The notes: generated by a model from the letters alone, not told the origin. 64,000 bases of DNA from Citrobacter freundii (GCF_029717145.1 NZ_CP099222.1:2170001-2234000); one strand, 5' to 3'. Positions 17,197-28,131 are shown, counted from the first letter of the stretch. A program made the numbers and translations.

Positions 17197-17586
17197 ATGA
17201 AAAAAGTACTCATCGCTAGCCTGACCTTAGTCGCAATGACCACCGCACCAGCGCACGCCATCAACGCACAGTACCGTGCCCAGTTGGAGCGTTCCGGCTG
17301 CAACGAGATGAATGCTGGCAAGGGGTGCGACATCCACAAAACAAAGGCAGAGAATGCAAAAAACGCCGTGAAGCATACGCCTAACTCGGTAAATGAATCC
17401 AACGTGCCGCAGTACGTTAAAGAGGCTGAGAATATTATCAACCTCAAAGGGATCGCCGCAGAAGAATATTTGATAGAGCGTGGCTGGCGTCAGCAGGCAG
17501 ATGGCGACTGGAAAAAAGGCGCTCACCTGATGCGCGTCATTGAGGATAAAAAAGGATTTGTGGCAAATGCCCAGATCATCAAGTAA
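17197..17586 (+). CDS. Small exported protein, paralogue 1
   Basis: A 129-residue protein with a signal peptide ending APAHA at about residue 22. The mature part begins INAQYRAQLERSGC and has a Cys pair pattern SGC...GCDIHKTK that could form a disulfide. The C-terminal half contains EEYLIERGWRQQADGDWKKG. The N-terminal 30 residues of the mature region are clearly related to the protein encoded at 17827-18201, so the two are diverged duplicates. No named family is recognised; a periplasmic location is predicted. Confidence -1.
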   Translation: MKKVLIASLTLVAMTTAPAHAINAQYRAQLERSGCNEMNAGKGCDIHKTKAENAKNAVKHTPNSVNESNVPQYVKEAENIINLKGIAAEEYLIERGWRQQADGDWKKGAHLMRVIEDKKGFVANAQIIK

Positions 17587-17826
17587 TAAAAGACCCCACA
17601 CCGGGGGCCAGCCTTCGGCTGTTCAAATTCGTTCCTGACGAATTTATCACACAATTACTGACTTTATGAAATTCGAATTATTTTGGATATAGGGGGGATG
17701 TTCTTCAGAAATATGTAGTTTATCGCCATGGATAAAGAAAAGCTTTTTAAAGCATAAAATACGTGGCGGTATGATTGAGTGAGCTGTAAATAAAAACATT
17801 GACGATATACACAAAGGGTAAATGTA

Positions 17827-18201
17827 ATGAAAGCAAAATTAATTATGGTGTTGCTTTGTTTGTCTGTGGTGGGTAATGCTAACGCTATTAGCGCCTCATA
17901 CCGTAGCCAGCTTGAGAAATCAGGTTGCACACAAGTTACTGATGGTAACGGCACATGTGATATTCATAAAAGTAAACGCGAAAACATGAAACACCATCAC
18001 GCGGAATTAGCCCCCGCTGAACGCACTATAGATCAGGCTGTAGCCGGTAAAAAATTGAGTGAGGTTGTTCCCCTACTGGTTGCTAATGGCTGGGAACAGG
18101 ATGATAACGCACCTTTAGAATTTGTCTCAAAAGAAGGTGTACGGATGATTTTAGACGTTAATCAGTCTAATGATCAGGTGCAGGGCGTAAATTTAAAATA
18201 A
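17827..18201 (+). CDS. Small exported protein, paralogue 2
   Basis: A 124-residue protein with a signal peptide ending GNANA. The mature sequence ISASYRSQLEKSGC...TCDIHKSKREN parallels the upstream paralogue. Its C-terminal half (VVPLLVANGWEQDDNAPLEF) also aligns loosely with the GWRQQADGDW segment there. It is followed without a gap by a short membrane peptide frame (TAATG) and then a lipoprotein gene (ATGA), so three genes are probably translated as a coupled operon. The function is unknown. Confidence -1.
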   Translation: MKAKLIMVLLCLSVVGNANAISASYRSQLEKSGCTQVTDGNGTCDIHKSKRENMKHHHAELAPAERTIDQAVAGKKLSEVVPLLVANGWEQDDNAPLEFVSKEGVRMILDVNQSNDQVQGVNLK

Positions 18202-18287
18202 TGAATAATCCTATTTTTATACTGTGGGCGGTAGTCTGTTTAGTAGGTTACATCATAACACTTCATCTTTATCGAGTTGAACAATGA
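18201..18287 (+). CDS. Putative 28-residue membrane peptide, translationally coupled
   Basis: The ATG at 18201 overlaps the stop of the preceding gene (TAATG), and its TGA at 18285-18287 overlaps the ATG of the following gene (ATGA). The 28-residue product begins MNNPIFILWAVVCLVGY and ends LHLYRVEQ. That gives one hydrophobic span followed by a polar tail, as in known small inner-membrane proteins. Gap-free coupling on both sides supports real translation. It lacks its own strong ribosome-binding site and could alternatively serve only to couple the two flanking genes. Confidence -1.
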   Translation: MNNPIFILWAVVCLVGYIITLHLYRVEQ

Positions 18288-18532
18288 AAACTATTTTTAA
18301 AATTCTGATGGTTTCTGCGGTTTGTGGTTCCCTCTATGGCTGTGTGGTACCTCTTGCAAATGATGATTATCAGGGAGCTGGCCACCATCATCATAAAAAC
18401 AATAAGGGTTATAATGAAGAAGCAGGAAATCATAGCCATTATGTGACTCGAGACGGATTCACTCTGCCGCCTTGTGATGAAATCCCCGATGCCTCCCAGG
18501 CAGATAATGGCAACCGTTGCTGGTTCGAATGA
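18284..18532 (+). CDS. Small His-rich lipoprotein
   Basis: An 82-residue protein with a lipoprotein signal (lipobox SLYGC, Cys at residue 20). The mature part carries a GHHHHKNN cluster and NHSHY, suggestive of metal binding, and two further Cys residues near the C terminus (LPPCDE, NRCWFE). It is the last gene of the coupled set with the exported paralogue and the 28-residue membrane peptide. It is followed by a hairpin terminator. Envelope location is predicted; function and metal binding are inference. Confidence -1.
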   Translation: MKTIFKILMVSAVCGSLYGCVVPLANDDYQGAGHHHHKNNKGYNEEAGNHSHYVTRDGFTLPPCDEIPDASQADNGNRCWFE

Positions 18533-18597
18533 TAAACGATACGCAACTGACAGCGTTGTCGTGTTAGCGCATTGATAGTGCTCGCGTTCAATACTTC

Positions 18598-18625
18598 AAG
18601 GGAGGCGATACGTCTCCCTTTATCA
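18598..18625 (+). terminator. Terminator after the His-rich lipoprotein gene
   Basis: AAGGGAG (18598-18604) pairs with CTCCCTT (18614-18620), followed by TATCATCTT. It separates the small-protein operon from the chloramphenicol acetyltransferase gene. Confidence -1.
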
Positions 18626-18746
18626 TCTTATATATTAAAGGGTTATCATTTCCTTCCCTTATTTACAAGGATGCGCTACTCTCACGAATGCGTTCGCAAC
18701 CAAAATGGTTCGGGTCTGTATGCGTGCTTATTAAAGGCTACTAAAA

Positions 18747-19424
18747 ATGAAAAAAACAATCCCAGAATATACGCCAGTTGACTTATCTTGTTGGGCAAGG
18801 AAGGAGCATTTTGAGGTATTTCAGACCTTTGCACAAAGCACATTTAACCAAACAGTTCTCTTAGACATTACCGTGCTGTTAAAACATATAAAAGAGGTTG
18901 GCTGGAAATTTTATCCTACTATTATTTTCCTGCTCTCTAAAGTCGTAAACAGACATACAGAGTTTCGTATGGCGATAAAGGACAATGAGCTTGTCATATG
19001 GAATGAAGTTCATCCAAGTTATACGATTTTCCATAATGAAACGGAGACCTTTTCATCATTATGGAGTCACTACGATGGCAATATTCATCACTTTCAACAT
19101 GTTTATGCAGAAGACATGGCACGCTATAGTAATAACCTTTCTTACTGGCCTAAGGGAGAGTCGCTGGAAAATATATTTTTCGTGTCGGCCATTCCTTGGG
19201 TAAGTTTTACCAGTTTCAATATCAACGTTGCCAACATGCAGAACTTTTTTTCCCCCATGTTCACTATTGGGAAATACTACAACCAGGATGGAAAAGTATT
19301 GTTACCTCTCGCCATTCAGGTACATCATTCCGTGTGCGATGGTTTTCATGTGGCAAGATTGATCAATGAGTTACAAGAGATTAGCGATAACATATTGCAC
19401 CATTCAGAAGAACGCAATGCTTGA
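18747..19424 (+). CDS. catA: Type A chloramphenicol O-acetyltransferase
   Basis: A 225-residue homologue of the CatA family, which inactivates chloramphenicol by acetyl-CoA-dependent 3-O-acetylation. The active-site segment [21 protein letters not shown] holds the catalytic His near residue 195. The N terminus ([18 protein letters not shown]) follows the CatA pattern, and SFTSFNINV and [10 protein letters not shown] are also family landmarks. The start has AAGG upstream. Base composition is AT-rich relative to the core. No transposase, integron or insertion sequence flanks it, so it looks like a resident chromosomal gene. Whether it gives clinical resistance depends on expression. Confidence -1.
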   Translation: MKKTIPEYTPVDLSCWARKEHFEVFQTFAQSTFNQTVLLDITVLLKHIKEVGWKFYPTIIFLLSKVVNRHTEFRMAIKDNELVIWNEVHPSYTIFHNETETFSSLWSHYDGNIHHFQHVYAEDMARYSNNLSYWPKGESLENIFFVSAIPWVSFTSFNINVANMQNFFSPMFTIGKYYNQDGKVLLPLAIQVHHSVCDGFHVARLINELQEISDNILHHSEERNA

Positions 19425-19551
19425 TGTGCCTGACGATCTCTTATTACCAGCAAGGATAGCAGTCATGTCTGCTAAGAGTACATAACCTCCCGCTACAGGG
19501 CAGCTTGAACGTAAAGCCGCCCTCTATTTTGCCTGTGATAAAGCAACAATG

Positions 19552-19860
19552 TTACTCAGCCATGCCGTGGTTAATGCGCGTTAACGGTTCATTGACATTA
19601 AAGATTCTGAATTGCACGTTTTGCACACCCAGCGGCTTCAGACGGGCTGTATGCTTTTTAACATATGCCAGCGCAGTTTCTTCGTCCTGGAACAGGTAGA
19701 TGCCGCCGGCTTCCTGGGTTGCTTCGTTTTCTGTCCAGATTTTCCAGATAAAGCCAGGCTCCTGGTTAATGGATTCTGCCAGGTCGACAAGCTGGCGTGA
19801 CATCTCTTCGCCAAACGGGCCCTGAAAATCAAAGTGCAACTGCAATAGTGTGTTTGACAT
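19552..19860 (-). CDS. ydhR: YdhR-family monooxygenase-like protein
   Basis: A 102-residue protein matching E. coli YdhR in length and key segments ([50 protein letters not shown]-like [10 protein letters not shown]). YdhR has a dimeric ferredoxin-like alpha/beta barrel and is grouped with antibiotic-biosynthesis monooxygenases; its substrate is unknown. GGAGGAATT precedes the start at 19860. It marks the left edge of the conserved core. Identification is strong, function weak. Confidence -1.
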   Translation of the reverse strand: MSNTLLQLHFDFQGPFGEEMSRQLVDLAESINQEPGFIWKIWTENEATQEAGGIYLFQDEETALAYVKKHTARLKPLGVQNVQFRIFNVNEPLTRINHGMAE

Positions 19861-20003
19861 AATTCCTCCATGGATAACGCTGATGCGGGCAAGTCAGTAT
19901 CTTATTTTTAATTTATTGCACAATAAACGGCAAAAGATCGCTGATTCGCCAGTCGGTTGAAAATTCGTTATGATCCGCTCCCGTACTTTATCATGGCTGC
20001 CTG

Positions 20004-20702
20004 ATGTCTACTCTCTTTGATACCTTTATTGCTCCGCCGTGCCATGACGAGATAGAGGTCCTCTATCAGGACGACCATCTGCTTCTTATCAATAAACCCA
20101 CCGGTTTGCTAAGCCTGTCGGGAAAAAATCCGCAAAATATCGACTCGGTACATCACCGGCTGGTTCAGATTTATCCCGGCTGCACGCTGGTGCATCGACT
20201 TGATTTTGGCACTTCCGGGCTGATGGTGATTGCCCGCAATAAGGCTACCAATGCTGCGCTGTGCCAGCAATTCAGCCTGCGCGCTGTTACCAAGGTGTAT
20301 AGCGCCTTGCTCTGTGGGCATTTGAGCGAGGATGAAGGGGTGATAGACGCTGCTATTGCCAAGGATCCGGCGCTGTTTCCGCTGATGTCGATATGCGCCA
20401 TCAGCGGCAAACCCGCGCGCTCCCGCTATCGGGTTGTCGAGCGCTTTAATCATCCGCTGGAAGACGGGACTGTACTGCCGTTAACGCGGGTACATCTTTT
20501 CCCCGAAACCGGTCGCACCCATCAGTTGCGTATTCACTGTCAACATCTGGGATACGCCATTTGGGGCTGCGATCTGTATGGGGGGCGTCTGTTGCCGGGT
20601 ACAGAACGGACGCCACGACTGATGCTGCATGCCAGCGAACTGCATTTTAAGCATCCTGTCAGCGGAGAAGCGATCAACGCCCACAATGGCAGTCCGTTCT
20701 GA
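20004..20702 (+). CDS. RluA-family pseudouridine synthase
   Basis: A 232-residue RNA pseudouridine synthase. The catalytic motif HRLDFGTSGLMVIARN contains the nucleophilic Asp near residue 67. LYQDDHLLLINKPTGLLS near the N terminus and HLFPETGRTHQLRIHCQHLG near 170 are the other RluA-family signatures. There is no S4 domain. It is not one of the standard K-12 set that I can assign, so the target nucleotide is unknown. It is convergent with mdtK over a shared terminator. Confidence -1.
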   Translation: MSTLFDTFIAPPCHDEIEVLYQDDHLLLINKPTGLLSLSGKNPQNIDSVHHRLVQIYPGCTLVHRLDFGTSGLMVIARNKATNAALCQQFSLRAVTKVYSALLCGHLSEDEGVIDAAIAKDPALFPLMSICAISGKPARSRYRVVERFNHPLEDGTVLPLTRVHLFPETGRTHQLRIHCQHLGYAIWGCDLYGGRLLPGTERTPRLMLHASELHFKHPVSGEAINAHNGSPF

Positions 20703-20714
20703 ATAGGGTGGAGA

Positions 20715-20740
20715 CAATAGCCGCCGGGGGGCGGCTATTG
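20715..20740. terminator. Bidirectional hairpin between the pseudouridine synthase gene and mdtK
   Basis: CAATAGCCGCC pairs perfectly with GGCGGCTATTG around a GGGG loop. It lies between the convergent stops and has no long T run on either side, so it may work as a stem-only or Rho-assisted terminator. Confidence -1.
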
Positions 20741-20747
20741 CGGGGTG

Positions 20748-22142
<1,395 letters not shown>

Positions 22143-22338
22143 TTATTTGAGAGACTAAAAAAGCCGCCTGAGAGGGCAGCAAGAAGAAAATACAGGGGAA
22201 ATTGCAGTCTATTGTAGCGAGGAATACGTAATTCTCCAGTGAAAAAACAGGTGGGGGCGGTGCATTGCTGGCAACCGCAATTTTCACCTGTTATTGTGCA
22301 CAACAGATATGTCTTAATTACGTTCAGGAGTTAGAGGT

Positions 22339-22980
22339 ATGTTTACGGGTATTGTGCAGGGCACCGCGAAACTGGTGTCTATTGATGAGAAACCAAATTT
22401 TCGTACGCATGTAGTGGAGTTACCTGAATACATGCTGGATGGCCTGGAGACGGGTGCATCAGTTGCACACAATGGTTGTTGTCTGACGGTGACCGACATT
22501 AACGGCAATCACATCAGCTTTGACCTGATGAAAGAAACGCTGCGTATTACCAATCTGGGCGAGCTTAAAGTGGGCGATCGGGTCAACGTAGAGCGCGCGG
22601 CAAAATTCAGCGATGAGATCGGCGGGCATTTAATGTCAGGCCATATTATGACTACCGCTGAGATATCAAAAATTCTGACCTCAGAAAATAATCGTCAGAT
22701 CTGGTTTAAGGTGCAGGATGCGTCGTTGATGAAATATATCCTGTACAAAGGATTTATCGGCATTGATGGTATCAGCCTGACGGTTGGCGAAGTAACACCG
22801 ACGCGTTTTTGCGTGCATTTGATCCCGGAAACGCTGGAGCGTACGACGCTTGGTAAGAAAAAACTGGGGGCTCGGGTCAACATCGAAATCGACCCACAAA
22901 CGCAGGCGGTCGTGGATACCGTTGAGCGCGTGCTGGCGGCAAAAGAAAGTGCAGTAAATCACGTCACCGGCGAAGTCTAA
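22339..22980 (+). CDS. ribE: Riboflavin synthase, alpha subunit
   Basis: A 213-residue enzyme that dismutates two 6,7-dimethyl-8-ribityllumazines to riboflavin. It shows the expected two tandem lumazine-binding domains: [12 protein letters not shown] with CCLTVTD in the first, and GHIMTTAEI...[12 protein letters not shown] in the second. The start is preceded by GGAGTTAGAGGT. The gene is called ribC or ribE in E. coli. No FMN riboswitch is visible upstream, as expected, since that element sits at ribB. Confidence -1.
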   Translation: MFTGIVQGTAKLVSIDEKPNFRTHVVELPEYMLDGLETGASVAHNGCCLTVTDINGNHISFDLMKETLRITNLGELKVGDRVNVERAAKFSDEIGGHLMSGHIMTTAEISKILTSENNRQIWFKVQDASLMKYILYKGFIGIDGISLTVGEVTPTRFCVHLIPETLERTTLGKKKLGARVNIEIDPQTQAVVDTVERVLAAKESAVNHVTGEV

Positions 22981-22996
22981 GCCGGCGCGTTTCCAG

Positions 22997-23017
22997 GCCC
23001 CCGTTGAAGGCGGGGGC
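22997..23017. terminator. Hairpin between ribE and cfa
   Basis: GCCCCCG (22997-23003) pairs with CGGGGGC (23011-23017) between the convergent stop codons of ribE and cfa. It is strong in GC with no T tract. Confidence -1.
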
Positions 23018-23025
23018 GAGAATGA

Positions 23026-24174
23026 CTAGCGTGGAACGCGCAGACCGTGTTCTACGCCACGTGAGAACACCACCTGCCAGAGCTGAATATCACGGGCGCG
23101 AAATGCGCCGGCACAGGCGTTGAGGTAGTAGCTGAACATACGTTTAAAGCGCTCGGTGTAGTGCTCGGTGATTTCAGGCCAGGTTGCCATAAAGCGCGTA
23201 TGCCAGGCCATCAGCGTAGTATCGTAATCGGCGCCAAAGTTGTGCCAGTCTTCCATCACAAAATGCGGCTCGCTGGCTTTCGCAATCTGGCGCACGGACG
23301 GCAAGCAACCATTCGGGAAAATATACTTATTGATCCACGGATCGACGTTATTGTCGGTTTTTCTGGATCCAATGCTGTGGAGCAAAAACAGACCCTCTGG
23401 TTTTAAATTGCGATCGACAACATCAAAATAGGTGTTGTAGTTTTTTGGACCCACATGCTCAAACATGCCAACGGAGACAATGCGGTCGAAACGATCGTGC
23501 AGGTCGCGGTAATCCTCAAGTAAAATAGTGACATCCAGCCCTTCACACCGTGTTTGTGCCAGTTTCTGCTGTTCGGCAGAAATGGTCACCCCCACGACGC
23601 TGACGCCGTAATGGGCGGCCATAAACTGGGACAAGCCTCCCCAGCCGCAGCCAATGTCCAGCACGCGCATCCCCGGTTTGAGCTGTAATTTTTCGGCGAT
23701 CATATTGAGCTTCGCCTGTTGGGCTGACTCCAGGGTCGTGGCGTCCTTCCAGTAGGCACAGGAATATTGCATGTAGGGATCAAGCATGCGGGTGAAGAGA
23801 TCGTTGCCTAAATCGTAGTGTTCTTTTCCGACAACCCACGCGCGTTTTTTATTCTGTAAATTGAACAGGCGCGCGGCGGCGATTCGCAGCGTGTCTTTAA
23901 AGTGGCGGGGGAGTTGGCCTTCAAGGCCGGCACGTAAAACCTGAGTAAAAAACATGTCCAGCCGATCGCATTCCCACCAGCCATCCATATAACTTTCACC
24001 TAAACCCAGCGAACCATCCTGTAAAACGCGCTTGTAAAAATCGGGGTTGTTAACGCGAATATCTGCCGGTGCAGCGCCATTAATGGTAATGCCCGCACGG
24101 CTTAATAATTCACTGGTGATTCGATACCAGTCATCATCTGGTACGCTGACGTCTTCTATACACGATGAACTCAT
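23026..24174 (-). CDS. cfa: Cyclopropane-fatty-acyl-phospholipid synthase
   Basis: A 382-residue methyltransferase that adds a methylene group from S-adenosylmethionine to unsaturated acyl chains of membrane phospholipids. The SAM motif VLDIGCGWGGLSQF is near residue 170, and the active-site region MFEHVGPKNYNTYF follows. Length equals the E. coli enzyme. The 285-base upstream region should hold the housekeeping and RpoS promoters known in E. coli; it also provides the promoter space for ydhC/punC, transcribed toward it. Confidence -1.
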   Translation of the reverse strand: MSSSCIEDVSVPDDDWYRITSELLSRAGITINGAAPADIRVNNPDFYKRVLQDGSLGLGESYMDGWWECDRLDMFFTQVLRAGLEGQLPRHFKDTLRIAAARLFNLQNKKRAWVVGKEHYDLGNDLFTRMLDPYMQYSCAYWKDATTLESAQQAKLNMIAEKLQLKPGMRVLDIGCGWGGLSQFMAAHYGVSVVGVTISAEQQKLAQTRCEGLDVTILLEDYRDLHDRFDRIVSVGMFEHVGPKNYNTYFDVVDRNLKPEGLFLLHSIGSRKTDNNVDPWINKYIFPNGCLPSVRQIAKASEPHFVMEDWHNFGADYDTTLMAWHTRFMATWPEITEHYTERFKRMFSYYLNACAGAFRARDIQLWQVVFSRGVEHGLRVPR

Positions 24175-24459
24175 AGCTTCTCCATCACAGGTCGGTGATC
24201 AGAACCTTAAAACAGCGTAGACGCTTTTTTGGGCTTTGTGAGAAATCTCACGGAATGAATCCGCGAATCTGTTTTCCGACGTAGAACAGAGGAAGGGAGA
24301 ACCCCTTACCGAAAAGGCCATCCGTGGTTAAGCGGGAACATGCGTGTTCCCGTTAACACATAAAAATTATCGTTTTTGTAACAACTGGAAATCAGTATAG
24401 GCCTGAATTTTTGTGGGTTCAATCAAAAAATATTAGCCCGCTAATTAATTATTAAAGCG

Positions 24460-25671
24460 CTATGAATGTGATTCGCCGGGCGCAGCAGTAGAAACCTCAT
24501 CAGCGTGAGAGCGACATTCTTTCTGCGACTGCATTTTGTACCCCAGCGCGGCCAGCAACACCGTAGACAGCATGACGCCAGTAGTGGTGAATAGCGGCGT
24601 GCTGATCAACCACGACACAACCAGACTTGCCAGGAAGCATAAGCCCAGTTGCAGCGTATTCTGCAGCGCTGCGGCACGTCCTGTTGCCTGTGGGAAGGGA
24701 CGCAAAGCCTGAGCAACGACAATCGGATAGATAGCACCGTTCGCTATTGCCATCACGCAGAATGGGATCAGGATTTCGGCCAGCGCAACGTGGTGAATAA
24801 AGCCGACCGCCCAGGTAGCGATAACGCTCACCGCATACAGAATGAGCAGCCACGGCAGTAATTGACGACCTTCCCATTTTTGCAGGGCGGCACGACAGCC
24901 GTATCCGCCGATCAAAAAGGCGATGGTTTGCGGCACATAGCTCAGGCCAATGACGGCCGGGCTATAGCCCATCTCGCTCAGGATAAACGGCGAGCCGGTC
25001 AGCCACGCGAAAAAGCTCGCGGAACAGGCCGCATAAATCAGCACGTTGCCGCGGTAGGTTCTGGAGCGCAGCAGGGTGGCAAAGGTGAGCTTATCCTGGC
25101 TATCGTCACGCGCTTTAGCCGTGGGCTTCAGGCGCAGGGCTGGCAGCATCAGGATCAGGGTGATGGCAAACAGGGTGGCAAAGATAGCCTGCCAGGAAAA
25201 ATGCATCAGGATCCAACTGCCTAATAATGGCGCGAGCGCGGGAGATAACCCGACCAGCGGCATAATGGTGGCAAAGATACGGTTCACTTTTTGCGAGGGA
25301 TAATAATCAGCAACCAGCGCCTGCCAGATAACCGACGCCGCACAGACGCCCACAGCCTGGATAAAGCGCAACACCAGCAAGCCGGTGGCGTTTTCGACCC
25401 AAAGCATGCCAAGACTGCTCAGCGCGAAGATGGAGAGGCCCAGTAGCAAAATAGGCTTGCGGCCATAATGGTCGGAGAGTGGCCCCCACAGAAGTTGTGC
25501 GATGGCAAAACCCGCCAAGAACAGGCTAAGGCTGGCGCTGACGGCTGATGCTGGGGTTTGCAAATCGGACTGAATAGCCGCAAATGCTGGCAAATACATA
25601 TCCGTTGCCAGAAAACCGAGCACGCTAAGACCTGCCAGCCAGACTAAAAACCCTTTTCCAGGTTGCATCAT
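24460..25671 (-). CDS. punC: MFS transporter PunC (YdhC), purine nucleoside/drug transporter
   Basis: A 403-residue, 12-helix major facilitator of the Bcr/CflA drug-resistance group ([27 protein letters not shown], motif A near residue 62). Length and neighbours match E. coli ydhC, recently renamed punC for its role in adenosine and purine nucleoside uptake under PunR control. It is divergent from the LysR gene punR (ydhB). Identification by context is strong, and the exact substrate is inherited from the E. coli work. Confidence -1.
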   Translation of the reverse strand: MMQPGKGFLVWLAGLSVLGFLATDMYLPAFAAIQSDLQTPASAVSASLSLFLAGFAIAQLLWGPLSDHYGRKPILLLGLSIFALSSLGMLWVENATGLLVLRFIQAVGVCAASVIWQALVADYYPSQKVNRIFATIMPLVGLSPALAPLLGSWILMHFSWQAIFATLFAITLILMLPALRLKPTAKARDDSQDKLTFATLLRSRTYRGNVLIYAACSASFFAWLTGSPFILSEMGYSPAVIGLSYVPQTIAFLIGGYGCRAALQKWEGRQLLPWLLILYAVSVIATWAVGFIHHVALAEILIPFCVMAIANGAIYPIVVAQALRPFPQATGRAAALQNTLQLGLCFLASLVVSWLISTPLFTTTGVMLSTVLLAALGYKMQSQKECRSHADEVSTAAPGESHS

Positions 25672-25780
25672 TATTTCTCTTTATAAGCAATAGAACAGTG
25701 CCGCTGAGTGTAGTGAGTGAAATTCTTGCTGTGAAACGCTAATATTTGCTTATTGATTTCAAATTTTTTGCAGGCAGAGT

Positions 25781-26692
25781 ATGTGGTCAGAATATTCCCT
25801 TGAAGTAGTGGATGCAGTCGCACGCAACGGCAGCTTTAGTTCTGCCGCCCAGGAGTTGCACCGCGTGCCTTCGGCGGTGAGCTATACCGTGCGTCAACTT
25901 GAGGAGTGGCTGGCTGTGCCTCTTTTCGAACGTCGCCATCGGGATGTGGAATTAACCCCCGCCGGGGCGTGGTTTTTAAAAGAAGGGCGCTCTGTTATCA
26001 AAAAAATGCAGATCACTCGCCAACAATGTCAGCAAATTGCCAACGGCTGGCGTGGGCAACTGGCGATTGCCGTCGATAATATTGTCAGGCCGGAACGGAC
26101 CCGACAGATGATTGTGGATTTCTACCGTCATTTTGATGATGTGGAGTTAATCGTTTTTCAGGAGGTATTTAACGGCGTCTGGGATGCGTTATCGGACGGG
26201 CGCGTGGAGCTGGCGATTGGCGCGACGCAGGCTATTCCGGTAGGGGGGCGCTATACGTTTCGCGATATGGGAATGTTGAGCTGGAACTGCGTGGTGGCAA
26301 GTCACCATCCGCTGGCGTCGATGCCGGGACCGCTCAGTGACGATACGTTGCGCAATTGGCCGTCGCTGGTACGAGAAGATACCTCCCGTACGTTGCCAAA
26401 ACGTATTACCTGGCTACTGGATAACCAAAAACGGGTGGTAGTGCCTGACTGGGAGTCATCTGCCACCTGCTTATCGGCTGGGCTCTGTGTTGGGATGGTG
26501 CCGACGCATTTTTCCAAACCGTGGATCGACAGCGGAAAATGGGTTGCACTACAGCTTGAAAATCCCTTTCCTGATGCCGCGTGTTGCCTGACCTGGCAGC
26601 AAAACGATACGTCACCCGCACTGAGATGGCTGCTGGACTATTTAGGGGACAGTGAAACGTTGAATAAAGAGTGGCTGCGGGAGCCAGAGTAA
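25781..26692 (+). CDS. punR: LysR-family regulator PunR (YdhB)
   Basis: A 303-residue LysR regulator with an N-terminal winged helix (SFSSAAQELHRVPSAVSYTV, residues about 17-36) and a complete effector-binding domain. It is divergent from punC, the gene it activates in E. coli, and is followed by the convergent purR. The 108-base gap between the divergent genes must hold its operator; I could not pick out a T-N11-A motif with confidence. Confidence -1.
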   Translation: MWSEYSLEVVDAVARNGSFSSAAQELHRVPSAVSYTVRQLEEWLAVPLFERRHRDVELTPAGAWFLKEGRSVIKKMQITRQQCQQIANGWRGQLAIAVDNIVRPERTRQMIVDFYRHFDDVELIVFQEVFNGVWDALSDGRVELAIGATQAIPVGGRYTFRDMGMLSWNCVVASHHPLASMPGPLSDDTLRNWPSLVREDTSRTLPKRITWLLDNQKRVVVPDWESSATCLSAGLCVGMVPTHFSKPWIDSGKWVALQLENPFPDAACCLTWQQNDTSPALRWLLDYLGDSETLNKEWLREPE

Positions 26693-26702
26693 GGCTCCCG
26701 CA
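26676..26702. terminator. Bidirectional terminator between punR and purR
   Basis: TGCGGGAGCC (26676-26685) pairs with GGCTCCCGCA (26693-26702) around AGAGTAA, which includes the punR stop codon. It lies just before the purR stop on the other strand. Confidence -1.
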
Positions 26703-26709
26703 CAACAGA

Positions 26710-27735
26710 TTATCGACGATAATCGCGGAACGGACCATCGGCCACGGAGCGACGTTCTACCAGGCGCGGGTGCACCTCAATAGACTGTGACTCTTCGCGT
26801 TTATTCACGATACGGTCTAACAGCATGTTAAAGGCCGTTTCACCGAGCGAATCTTTTGGCTGATGAATGGTGGTTAATGCCGGGGTGAAGAAGCGGGCGT
26901 TACGCACGTTGTCGTAACCAATCAGCGACACATCTTGCGGGACGCGCAGGCCCATCTCGTCAGCGGCGCAAAGCGCGCCCATCGCCATGATATCACCACC
27001 ACAGAAGACGGCGGTCGGGCGGTGCGACTGGGAGAGGATCTGCTGCATGGCGCGATACCCGGATTCAGGCTCAAAATCGCCCTGGACAATCCAGTTGTCA
27101 GGCACTTTAATCAGCGCTTCTTCCATCGCCTTCATAAAGCCCGCCAGGCGTCCGGCGCCGGTGTTACGCTCCATAGGTCCTGGGATCACACCAATCTCGC
27201 GATGACCGCGTTCAACCAGATAACGGCCTGCCATATAACCGCCTTCAAAGGCGTTATCGATGACCGTATCGGTAAAATCGGCTTTGGCTTCGCCCCAATC
27301 CATCACCACCATCGGAATATGGCGATATTCTTCGAGCATGGAAAGCAGAGGTTCCGGGTATTCAGAACACATCACCAGCAGACCATCTACGCGCTTCTGC
27401 GCCATCATGGAGAGGTAGGCCTGCTGTTTCTCGAGGCTGTTCCACGCGTTGCCCAGAATCAGCGTATAGCCTTTCTGGAAGCAGTTCTTCTCAACGGCTT
27501 CGATGATTTCCGCAAAGTAGGCGGCTTCGCTGCTGGTCGCCAACAAGCCAATCGATTTAGTGTGATTCACCTTCAGACTGCGTGCCACCGCGCTTGGGGA
27601 ATAATGTAGTTCTTTAATTGCTGCCCAGACGGCATTGCGCGTTTCTTCCGCGACAAAGCGTGTTTTGTTAATTACGTGTGATACGGTTGTAGTGGAAACG
27701 TTTGCTCGCTTCGCTACATCTTTAATTGTTGCCAT
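26710..27735 (-). CDS. purR: Purine repressor PurR
   Basis: A 341-residue LacI-family repressor. The N terminus [28 protein letters not shown] is a helix-turn-helix plus hinge identical in pattern to E. coli PurR. It binds hypoxanthine or guanine as corepressor and represses purine biosynthesis genes. An autoregulatory PurR box lies 45 bases upstream of the start. The full length is intact. Confidence -1.
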   Translation of the reverse strand: MATIKDVAKRANVSTTTVSHVINKTRFVAEETRNAVWAAIKELHYSPSAVARSLKVNHTKSIGLLATSSEAAYFAEIIEAVEKNCFQKGYTLILGNAWNSLEKQQAYLSMMAQKRVDGLLVMCSEYPEPLLSMLEEYRHIPMVVMDWGEAKADFTDTVIDNAFEGGYMAGRYLVERGHREIGVIPGPMERNTGAGRLAGFMKAMEEALIKVPDNWIVQGDFEPESGYRAMQQILSQSHRPTAVFCGGDIMAMGALCAADEMGLRVPQDVSLIGYDNVRNARFFTPALTTIHQPKDSLGETAFNMLLDRIVNKREESQSIEVHPRLVERRSVADGPFRDYRR

Positions 27736-27779
27736 TACATCTCACTCCAGACCATATCCTAAGTTCCTGAGAATACTCC

Positions 27780-27795
27780 AGGTAAACGTTTGCCT
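27780..27795. promoter_or_regulatory. PurR operator (autoregulation)
   Basis: AGGTAAACGTTTGCCT is a near-perfect palindrome matching the PurR consensus (ACGCAAACGTTTNCNT) in its central AAACGTTT. It lies upstream of purR, as in E. coli, where purR is autoregulated. Confidence -1.
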
Positions 27796-28032
27796 TCACA
27801 CACCCTTCGCGCAACATCAGGGTTGCGGTACGCCAGGAAAACGACACGGAACGTCAGGAAGGGGTCAATGGCCGGTACGCTAATCAAGTAAGCGTGGAAT
27901 TTTGTCTGATCTTTACGAAAAGGGGAAGAGTTAAAAGCATTTATCAATATAAATCGTGAGAGATTTTTACCTTCAAGTGTGCAAAAATGCGCAATATCAC
28001 TTTTTGTGTGGGAATAAAAAGGAGAAAACTTG

Positions 28033-28122
28033 ATGAGCACCGATCTGAAATTTTCGTTAGTCACCACCATTATTGTTCTGGGTTTGATTGTCGCCAGTGG
28101 TTTAACCGCCGCGCTGCATTGA
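28033..28122 (+). CDS. ynhF: Small inner-membrane protein YnhF
   Basis: A 29-residue single-pass membrane protein starting MSTDLKFSLVTTIIVLGL and ending TAALH. It differs from the E. coli YnhF I remember at about one position. AAAGGAGAAAACTTG upstream gives a strong ribosome-binding site. It sits between purR and ydhP, as in E. coli. Its function is unknown. A hairpin follows. Confidence -1.
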   Translation: MSTDLKFSLVTTIIVLGLIVASGLTAALH

Positions 28123-28131
28123 TGTATCGCC

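Noticed and set aside
18670..18781. A short frame overlapping the catA start, considered as a cat leader peptide
   Set aside because: Translational attenuation leaders of cat genes are known from Gram-positive genes, and no hairpin sequestering the catA ribosome-binding site is visible here.
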